From the NCBI GenBank assembly GCA_934572365.1, contig CAKTKX010000047.1, positions 1 through 9,208 of the forward strand: a stretch of DNA of 9,208 nucleotides. The letters run 5' to 3'. A program made the translations under genes and the position numbers. Shown piece after piece: positions 1 through 4,699 of this stretch (the stretch's first letter is position 1; every line of letters starts with the position of its first letter). The notes under the pieces were generated by a model. The model had not been told where the DNA came from and searched no databases. It saw nothing but the letters and a program-made list of their open reading frames with translations. This stretch comes from an uncultured Oscillospiraceae bacterium. GTDB taxonomy: Bacteria > Bacillota > Clostridia > Oscillospirales > Oscillospiraceae.

Positions 1-99
1 CCAGGATCCCATTTCTGAGACCCTGGTAGAAAACTATTTTTGTTTTTTCATCTGTCTACTTGACAGGGAGCGGTTCACGTCAGGAGCCGCCCGTTTCCA
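1..99. other. non-coding edge with small inverted repeats
   Basis: This stretch lies downstream of the leftward hisS gene and runs into the window edge. It contains the inverted repeat CTGTC-tactt-GACAG at 52-66, a looser CCAGG/CCTGG pair at 1-5 and 22-26, and a T-rich run at 36-50 on the plus strand. Read in the direction of hisS, the hairpin is followed by A-rich rather than T-rich sequence, so it is not a good terminator for hisS. The TGTC...GACAGGGAGCGG segment could be the end of an insertion sequence, but no transposase is visible. I cannot assign a function. Confidence 0.3.
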
Positions 100-1452
100 T
101 TATTTCTCCAGAATCAGTGTGCCGGTTTCCGCGTTCAGCGCCGCCTTGATGTGATCGGCGGCCTCGGCGGGGGTGAGCTTCAGCTGCTCGCCGGTCTTCA
201 TGTTCTTGACGCTGCACTTGCCCTCCGCGATCTCGTCCTCGCCCAACAGGACGGCAAAGGGAACCTTCAGCTTGTCGGCGTAGGCCATTTTCTGCTTGAA
301 CTTCTTCTGCTCGCAGTACAGCTGTACCCGCAGTCCCGAAGAACGCAGCGTCTCCGCCAGCGCGATGGCCGGGGCTATGTCCCCCATGGGCAGCACCAGC
401 GCATCCGCAGGGGCGCTGGGCAGTTCGGGATTCAGGAGACCCTGCTCGTCCAGAACGTAGAACAGCCGGGTCAGGCCGATGGAAATGCCCACGCCGGGCA
501 GCTGCTTTTCGATATAGTAGCCCGCCAGATTGTCGTACCGGCCGCCGGAGCAGACGGAACCCAGCTCCGGATGATCCAGCAGAAGGGTCTCATAGACGGT
601 GCCGGTGTAGTAGTCCAGCCCCCGGGCGATGGTCAGGTCAACGACGAAGTTTTCCTCCGGCATTCCGAAGGCCGCCAGGTTGGAAGCGACCACCTTCAAT
701 TCGCCGAGACCGGTATCAAAGGTCTCGTTCCGTCCCGCGTAATTTTCCAGCGCGGCAAGAACCTCCGCGTTCGTCCCCTTGATGGAAATGAAAGCGAGAA
801 TTTCATCCGCCTGCTGCTCCGTCAGACCGCAGTCCTCCAGCAGAATGATCTTTACCTTGTCAACGCCGATCTTGTCCAGCTTGTCCACGGTGCGCATGAT
901 GTCGCCGGACTTTTCCGTCAGACCCATCATGGCGTAGAAGCCGTTGAGAACCTTCCGGTTGTTGACATGAATCTGGAACCGGGTCAGGCCGAAGCCCTTG
1001 AATACCTTATAAATGATGGCGGGGATTTCCGCCTCGTTGAGAATGTCCAGCTTGCCGTCGCCGATGATGTCGATGTCCGCCTGATAAAATTCCCGGAACC
1101 GGCCGCGCTGCGCCCGCTCGCCCCGGTAGACCTTGCTGATCTGGAAGCGGCGGAAGGGGAAGGCCAGCTCGTTATAGTGCAGAGCGACGTATTTTGCCAG
1201 GGGCACCGTCAGGTCGAAGCGCAGAGCAAGGTCGCTGTCGCCCTTGGTGAAGCGGTAGATCTGCTTTTCCGTCTCTCCGCCGCCCTTGGCAAGCAGAATC
1301 TGGGCGTCCTCGATCACCGGGGTGTCCAGGGGGGCAAAGCCGTAGGAGGCGTAGGTCTTGCGCAGAACCTCCGCCATGCGGTCAAATTTCAGCTGCTTTT
1401 CCGGCAGCAGCTCCATAAAGCCGGACAGCGTCCGGGGCTTGATGATCTCCAT
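100..1452 (-). CDS. hisS: histidyl-tRNA synthetase (histidine--tRNA ligase)
   Basis: This cytoplasmic class II aminoacyl-tRNA synthetase charges tRNA-His with histidine using ATP. The protein has 450 residues. The motif 2 region lies near residues 105-128 (VYRGERAQRGRFREFYQ). The histidine-binding signature ARGLDYYTG is at 276-284 and CSGGRYD at 301-307. Motif 3 (GVGISIGLTRL) is at 320-330. A C-terminal anticodon-binding domain spans about 349-436; its presence argues against the regulatory paralogue HisZ, which lacks that domain. The start is ATG at 1452, preceded by GGAGAGG six bases upstream; an upstream in-frame TTG at 1467 would place the start before this Shine-Dalgarno and is rejected. 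Motif 1/2 wording (LRFDLTVPLAKYVA, REFYQADIDIIG) resembles eukaryal/archaeal HisRS (LRYDLTVPFARY, REFYQCDFDIAG) more than the E. coli form (LRPEGTAG). It is third in a leftward series after minD and the mgsA-like gene, with an 85-base gap containing a hairpin. Confidence 0.93.
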   Translation of the reverse strand: MEIIKPRTLSGFMELLPEKQLKFDRMAEVLRKTYASYGFAPLDTPVIEDAQILLAKGGGETEKQIYRFTKGDSDLALRFDLTVPLAKYVALHYNELAFPFRRFQISKVYRGERAQRGRFREFYQADIDIIGDGKLDILNEAEIPAIIYKVFKGFGLTRFQIHVNNRKVLNGFYAMMGLTEKSGDIMRTVDKLDKIGVDKVKIILLEDCGLTEQQADEILAFISIKGTNAEVLAALENYAGRNETFDTGLGELKVVASNLAAFGMPEENFVVDLTIARGLDYYTGTVYETLLLDHPELGSVCSGGRYDNLAGYYIEKQLPGVGISIGLTRLFYVLDEQGLLNPELPSAPADALVLPMGDIAPAIALAETLRSSGLRVQLYCEQKKFKQKMAYADKLKVPFAVLLGEDEIAEGKCSVKNMKTGEQLKLTPAEAADHIKAALNAETGTLILEK

Positions 1453-1472
1453 AGTTATCCTCTCCAATAATA

Positions 1473-1539
1473 AAACACAGGGTGCAGGGCAGAAGGGTAC
1501 CCTGCCATTTCAGAGTACCCTGCGCTCACCTGCGTGTTT
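1473..1539 (-). promoter_or_regulatory. long imperfect hairpin before hisS
   Basis: Read leftward, the mgsA-hisS gap can fold into an extended hairpin. AAACAC (1534-1539) pairs with GTGTTT (1473-1478), followed inward by GGTG/CACC, CAGGG/CCCTG and an inner GGCAG/CTGCC. The 3' arm runs into TTTTATTATT and then the hisS ribosome binding site GGAGAGG. Within it the 9-mer GCAGGGTAC (minus strand) occurs twice, at 1515-1523 and 1497-1505, so two alternative pairings are possible. It could end or attenuate transcription coming from mgsA. No T-box core (AGGGTGGNACCGCG) is present. Confidence 0.4.
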
Positions 1540-1552
1540 CGTTAAACTGTAA

Positions 1553-1966
1553 TCAATAACGGGTCTTGTTGTGCAGCATTTCCCGCCAATCCAGGTCGCC
1601 CCGCTGCAAGCCCATGATGAGCATTTCCGCCGAGGCCAGGTTGGTGGCGATAGGGACGTTATGCCGGTCGCAATGTCGGATGGTCTCGATCATCTGGGCG
1701 TCGTCCCAGGGGTCGGTGGTGTTGGGGTCGGTGAACAGCAGCACCAGATCAATTTCGTTGTAGGCAATGCGGGCGTTGATCTGCTGATGACCGCCCTGCT
1801 TGTGGGAAAGCAGCAGGGTAATGGGCAGACCGGTATTGTCCGCAATCAGACGGCCGGTGGTGGCCGTGGCAAACAGATTGTGCTTCATGAGGACGCTCTT
1901 GTAGGCGGTGCAGAATTGAACCATCAGTTCTTTTTTCTTGTCATGCGCCAAAAATGCGATATTCAC
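1553..1966 (-). CDS. methylglyoxal synthase-like protein with altered active site
   Basis: The 137-residue protein aligns by eye with methylglyoxal synthase, which converts dihydroxyacetone phosphate to methylglyoxal and phosphate in the cytoplasm. Family features kept are IAFLAHDKKK (residues 3-12; His8 and Lys12 match E. coli His19 and Lys23), TATTG (34-38, the phosphate-site loop), LFTDP (Asp80 matches E. coli Asp91), and PIATNLASAE near 105-114. The C-terminal GDLDWRE is typical of clostridial members. The catalytic GGDQQ is GGHQQ here: the residue equivalent to E. coli Asp71 is His60, codon CAT. E. coli His98 is matched by Trp87, and Asp101 appears lost. Start: a GTG at 1975 overlaps the Shine-Dalgarno AAGGAG (1975-1980) and cannot be used, while GTG at 1966 lies eight bases beyond it. 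The gene follows minD by 34 bases. Family membership is secure, but methylglyoxal-forming activity is doubtful, so I give no gene symbol. Confidence 0.8.
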   Translation of the reverse strand: MNIAFLAHDKKKELMVQFCTAYKSVLMKHNLFATATTGRLIADNTGLPITLLLSHKQGGHQQINARIAYNEIDLVLLFTDPNTTDPWDDAQMIETIRHCDRHNVPIATNLASAEMLIMGLQRGDLDWREMLHNKTRY

Positions 1967-1974
1967 AACAGTCA

Positions 1975-1980
1975 CTCCTT
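1975..1980 (-). promoter_or_regulatory. ribosome binding site deciding the mgsA-like start
   Basis: AAGGAG on the minus strand overlaps the last base of a possible GTG start at 1973-1975 and sits eight bases before the GTG at 1964-1966. This selects the shorter protein beginning MNIAFLAHD, which also matches where family members normally begin. Confidence 0.75.
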
Positions 1981-2000
1981 AATTGTATATGTATCCGTTA

Positions 2001-2741
2001 TCAGCGGAGGGCGATCGGTTCGTGGAAGCCCTGAATGCGTCTGGCGATTCTGCGGCTTGCTTTTGCCGCCTTGCAGTTGGGGGAATAGCGAAGAAGACTC
2101 TGGCCGAAGGATGCCGCAAGGGTCACATGGGGATCCTCCGGGACAATTCCCGCAAGGGGCAGTCCCGCGGCGTCCATCACGTCGTCGATGGTCAGGCACA
2201 CCGTGCCCAGCATACTCTTGCCCACCCGGTTGACGATGAGGCGGATGTTTTTCTTGCCCATCAGCTCTAATAGGTCGCCCACCCGGGAAGCGTCCCGCAC
2301 GGCGGCGGGGCCTGCCCCCGTGACCAGCAGAAAGCGGTCGGCGAACTGCGCCGTCAGCCGGAAACCGGCGTCCACCCCGGCGGGGGCGTCCAGAAACACG
2401 TAGTCATACAGTTGACGCGCCCGGGCAAGCATGTCCCCGAATGCGGCGGTGTTGATCTTCTCCACCGGACAGTTCATAGGGGCGGTCAGAAACGCGAGGG
2501 CAGGGTAGACCGGGTGACGGAAAGCGTCCTCTAACGAGTAGCCCCCCTCGGAGACGTCCCAAAAGGACAGCGCGCCGCATTCGGAAAGCCCCAGAGAGAT
2601 GTCCAGATTCCGAAGCCCCACGTCGCAGTCGATGCACAGGACCCGTTTCCCTTCCTTGGAAAGGGCGGTGGCGAGGGCGGCGCAGAGGGAGGTTTTTCCC
2701 GTTCCGCCCTTCCCGGACACAACCGCGAAGAGTTCACCCAC
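2001..2741 (-). CDS. minD: MinD-like septum-site ATPase
   Basis: This is a 246-residue deviant Walker A ATPase of the MinD/ParA superfamily, expected to bind the inner membrane face and help place the division septum, usually by recruiting MinC. The Walker A motif is SGKGGTGKTS with Lys11 and Lys16. The DCDVGLRNLD motif gives Asp38 and Asp40, the same positions as in E. coli MinD. LDAPAG near 117-122 is the Walker B-type motif, and LIVNRVGKSML and GIVPED are further MinD-like segments. The C-terminus has a basic RRIARRIQGF stretch that may be a weak membrane-targeting helix. The start is GTG at 2741 with GGAGG nine bases upstream. The open frame extends further up, but it contains the promoter and is non-coding. 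No minC or minE adjoins it here; the downstream neighbour is the mgsA-like gene, as in clostridial mre-min-rodA-mgsA clusters. At 246 residues it is slightly shorter than E. coli MinD (270). Confidence 0.85.
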   Translation of the reverse strand: MGELFAVVSGKGGTGKTSLCAALATALSKEGKRVLCIDCDVGLRNLDISLGLSECGALSFWDVSEGGYSLEDAFRHPVYPALAFLTAPMNCPVEKINTAAFGDMLARARQLYDYVFLDAPAGVDAGFRLTAQFADRFLLVTGAGPAAVRDASRVGDLLELMGKKNIRLIVNRVGKSMLGTVCLTIDDVMDAAGLPLAGIVPEDPHVTLAASFGQSLLRYSPNCKAAKASRRIARRIQGFHEPIALR

Positions 2742-2774
2742 GCGCCATCGCCTCCAATGCCAGAATTTAATACC

Positions 2775-2803
2775 ATTATAAAGGGATTTTTCACAAAAAG
2801 CAA
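2775..2803 (-). promoter_or_regulatory. sigma-A promoter for minD and downstream genes
   Basis: On the minus strand there is a -35 box TTGCTT (2798-2803), a 17-base spacer and a perfect -10 box TATAAT (2775-2780). It lies about 34 bases upstream of the minD GTG. The series minD, mgsA-like, hisS follows without an obvious second promoter, so it may drive all three, subject to the hairpin before hisS. Confidence 0.75.
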
Positions 2804-2918
2804 GAGGAATTTCGCCCTTTTGGAAATGGTTTTCATCACAATGAACAAAAATATTTTTCCGCTGCCGCCTTTTTGGCTGCGAGGAACGCAAAATATGTCG
2901 CACCGCCGCAAAAAAGGG

Positions 2919-2947
2919 TTGCGCATGAAGGAAAGCTGGTATATAAT
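2919..2947 (+). promoter_or_regulatory. sigma-A promoter for pta
   Basis: A -35 box TTGCGC (2919-2924), a 17-base spacer and a perfect -10 box TATAAT (2942-2947) predict a transcript start near 2954 and a leader of about 42 bases. It is divergent from the minD promoter, with roughly 115 bases between the two -35 boxes. That interval is AT-rich and contains the palindrome AAAAATATTTTT at 2847-2858. Confidence 0.8.
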
Positions 2948-2961
2948 ATTGGGTGAAATTA

Positions 2962-2975
2962 CGGGCATATGCCCG
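2962..2975. promoter_or_regulatory. perfect 14-bp palindrome in the pta leader
   Basis: CGGGCATATGCCCG is a perfect palindrome just downstream of the predicted pta transcript start and seven bases before the Shine-Dalgarno. With no unpaired loop it is a better candidate for a DNA operator bound by a dimeric repressor than for an RNA hairpin. Its regulator is unknown, and it does not match the Rex consensus. Confidence 0.45.
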
Positions 2976-2995
2976 GATATTGGAGGGAATGTTCC

Positions 2996-3994
2996 ATGTT
3001 CAATGCAATGATCGAAACGCTGAAAGCGAACCCCAGAAAGATCGTTTTTACCGAGGGTCACGACGCCCGCATTCTGGAAGCCACCGACCGTCTGGTCAAG
3101 GGCGGCTTCCTGACCCCCATCCTCATCGGCAACGTTGACGTTGTCAAGGCCAACGCGGCCAAGGGCGGCTACAACATCGAGGGCGTCGAAATCATCGACC
3201 CCGAGACCTATCCCGAAATGGACGCCATGGTTGACAAGATGGTGGAGCTGCGCAAGGGCAAGATGACCGCCGACGAGTGCCGCAAGGCGCTGTCCAAGGG
3301 CAACTACTTTGGCACCATGCTGGTGAAGATGGGCTACGCCGACTCCCTGCTGGGCGGCGCGACCTATTCCACCGCCGACACCGTCCGTCCCGCCTTGCAG
3401 ATCGTCAAGACCAAGAAGGGCGCGCATCTGGTGTCCTCCTGCTTCATTCTGGTTCGGGGCGACGAGAAGCTGGCCATGGGCGACTGCGCCATCAACATCA
3501 GCTATGAAGATTCCGTTGACAAGGAAGGCAACGTGACCCTGTCCGCCGCCCGGAAGCTGGCGGAGGTCGCCATCGAGACCGCCAAGACCGCCAAGGTCTT
3601 CGGCATTGACCCCAAGGTTGCCATGCTGAGCTTCTCCACCAACGGCTCCGGCAAGGGCGGTACCGTGAAGCTGAGCCACGACGCCACCGCCATCGCCAAG
3701 GAGATGGATCCCGAGCTGAAGATCGACGGCGAGATGCAGTTCGACGCCGCCGTCGCTCCCGAGGTCGGCCAGCTGAAGTTCCCCGGCTCTCCCGTTGCCG
3801 GTCACGCCAACACCTTCATCTTCCCCACCATCGAGGCGGGCAACATCGGCTACAAGATCGCCCAGCGTCTGGGCGGCTTCGAGGCCTACGGCCCCATCCT
3901 GCAGGGTCTGGCGGCGCCCATCAACGACCTGTCCCGGGGCTGCAACGCCGACGAGGTCTACAAGATGGCCATCATCACCGCCGCTCTGGTGTAA
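2996..3994 (+). CDS. pta: phosphate acetyltransferase
   Basis: This enzyme interconverts acetyl-CoA plus phosphate and acetyl phosphate plus CoA. With acetate kinase it gives ATP and acetate in fermentation. The 332-residue length fits the short single-domain Pta class. Conserved segments are IVFTEGHDARILEA (16-29), LSFSTNGSGKGG (211-222), GEMQFDAAVAPEV (245-257), PGSPVAGHANTFIFP (263-277), GNIGYKIAQRLGG (282-294) and GPILQGLAAPINDLSRGC (299-316). The start is ATG at 2996 with GGAGG nine bases upstream; an in-frame ATG at 2969 lies inside the leader palindrome and lacks such a site. Codon use is strongly biased (GCC, AAG, GGC, CTG), consistent with high expression. A sigma-A promoter lies upstream and a terminator follows directly, so it is probably transcribed alone; ackA is not in the window. 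Its last part is out of frame with all neighbours and nothing looks broken. Confidence 0.96.
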   Translation: MFNAMIETLKANPRKIVFTEGHDARILEATDRLVKGGFLTPILIGNVDVVKANAAKGGYNIEGVEIIDPETYPEMDAMVDKMVELRKGKMTADECRKALSKGNYFGTMLVKMGYADSLLGGATYSTADTVRPALQIVKTKKGAHLVSSCFILVRGDEKLAMGDCAINISYEDSVDKEGNVTLSAARKLAEVAIETAKTAKVFGIDPKVAMLSFSTNGSGKGGTVKLSHDATAIAKEMDPELKIDGEMQFDAAVAPEVGQLKFPGSPVAGHANTFIFPTIEAGNIGYKIAQRLGGFEAYGPILQGLAAPINDLSRGCNADEVYKMAIITAALV

Positions 3995-4007
3995 TCGGAA
4001 TCTACAT

Positions 4008-4037
4008 AAAATGCCGGCTCACACGAGCCGGCATTTT
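4008..4037. terminator. rho-independent terminator after pta
   Basis: A perfect 13-bp stem pairs AAAATGCCGGCTC (4008-4020) with GAGCCGGCATTTT (4025-4037) across the four-base loop ACAC, 13 bases after the pta stop. The T-run closes the 3' arm on the plus strand, and the matching A-run would serve the reverse direction. Confidence 0.92.
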
Positions 4038-4076
4038 CGCTATAAAACGGCAAAGTGAAAAATTTTTCCTGCAAAG

Positions 4077-4107
4077 TGTAACCTTTCCCGAAAAAATCCC
4101 TCTTATA
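4077..4107 (+). promoter_or_regulatory. ECF-type promoter of the sigma factor gene
   Basis: TGTAACC (4077-4083) and CTCTTATA (4100-4107) are separated by 16 bases between the AACC core and the CTC core. This matches the general ECF layout (AAC-containing -35, CGTC-like -10) and lies about 37 bases upstream of the sigma start. No sigma-A-like promoter is equally good here, so autoregulation by the encoded sigma factor is likely. The assignment rests on pattern and position only. Confidence 0.6.
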
Positions 4108-4144
4108 GGGTGAGGACCCAAAAAGAAACGGAGGTGTTCCCTCA

Positions 4145-4699
4145 GTGGAAGACGAAAAGATCATCGACCTGTATTGGGAAAGGAAGGATGAGGCCATTAT
4201 GGAAACCCAGGCGGCCTACGGACGGCAGCTGCAAACCATCGCCCAGCGCATTGTCCAGAGCTACGAGGACGCGGAGGAAAGCGTGAACGACACCTATCTC
4301 GCCGCGTGGCGGACGATTCCACCCAAGCGTCCGAAATATTTCTTCGCCTACCTTGCGAAAATATGCCGGAATTTTGCCTTCGGCAAGCTGGACTGGCTTG
4401 ATGCGGCCAGACGGAAGGCCGAGGTGGTGACCCTGAGCGAGGAAATGGAGCTGTGCATCCCCGACACCAGCCGGGATTCCGCCGCCGAGGGGCGGGAGAT
4501 CACCCGGGCGCTGAACGCATTCCTTGGCACGCTGACCCAGGAGAACCGGCGGCTGTTCGTGCGGCGGTACTGGTACGTGGACACCGTGGCGGAGATCGCC
4601 CAGCGCTACAACATGAGTGAAAGCAAGGTCAAGACCCGGCTCCACCGTATCCGGGAAAAGCTGCGGGTCTATCTGATGCAGGAGGGAATTGCCGTATGA
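4145..4699 (+). CDS. ECF-family RNA polymerase sigma factor
   Basis: The 184-residue protein has the two-domain layout of an extracytoplasmic-function sigma-70 factor, which directs RNA polymerase to a small set of stress or envelope genes. Region 2 lies around residues 20-90, with SYEDAEESVNDTYLAAW (39-55) as the conserved core helix. A linker of about 30 residues follows. Region 4 spans about 118-175 and contains the helix-turn-helix DTVAEIAQRYNMSESKVKTRL (146-166). The start is GTG at 4145 with GGAGG ten bases upstream. The stop overlaps the next gene's start as ATGA (4696-4699), which indicates translational coupling and is the usual arrangement of a sigma/anti-sigma pair. An ECF-like promoter directly upstream suggests positive autoregulation. 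The specific ECF subgroup and the signal are unknown. Confidence 0.92.
   Translation: MEDEKIIDLYWERKDEAIMETQAAYGRQLQTIAQRIVQSYEDAEESVNDTYLAAWRTIPPKRPKYFFAYLAKICRNFAFGKLDWLDAARRKAEVVTLSEEMELCIPDTSRDSAAEGREITRALNAFLGTLTQENRRLFVRRYWYVDTVAEIAQRYNMSESKVKTRLHRIREKLRVYLMQEGIAV

Noticed and set aside
100..1452. HisZ regulatory subunit of histidine biosynthesis
   Set aside because: The C-terminal anticodon-binding domain is present and no histidine biosynthesis genes are nearby.
151..1470. Long plus-strand open frame of 439 codons opposite hisS
   Set aside because: It is the antisense shadow of a clearly conserved histidyl-tRNA synthetase; its own translation has no recognisable motif and no ribosome binding site.
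1468..1552. T-box riboswitch before hisS
   Set aside because: The gap is too short and the AGGGTGGNACCGCG core is absent; only a hairpin with direct repeats is present.
2742..2903. N-terminal 54-residue extension of MinD up to an upstream start
   Set aside because: It lacks family similarity, contains the promoter, and the GTG at 2741 has a good ribosome binding site and puts Lys11/Lys16 and Asp38/Asp40 in register with E. coli MinD.
2962..2975. Rex operator in front of pta
   Set aside because: The palindrome does not resemble TTGTTAAnnnnTTAACAA.
2531..3805. Minus-strand open frame of 424 codons across pta and the intergenic region
   Set aside because: It runs antisense to a strongly conserved pta and through both promoters; it is a product of GC-biased third codon positions.
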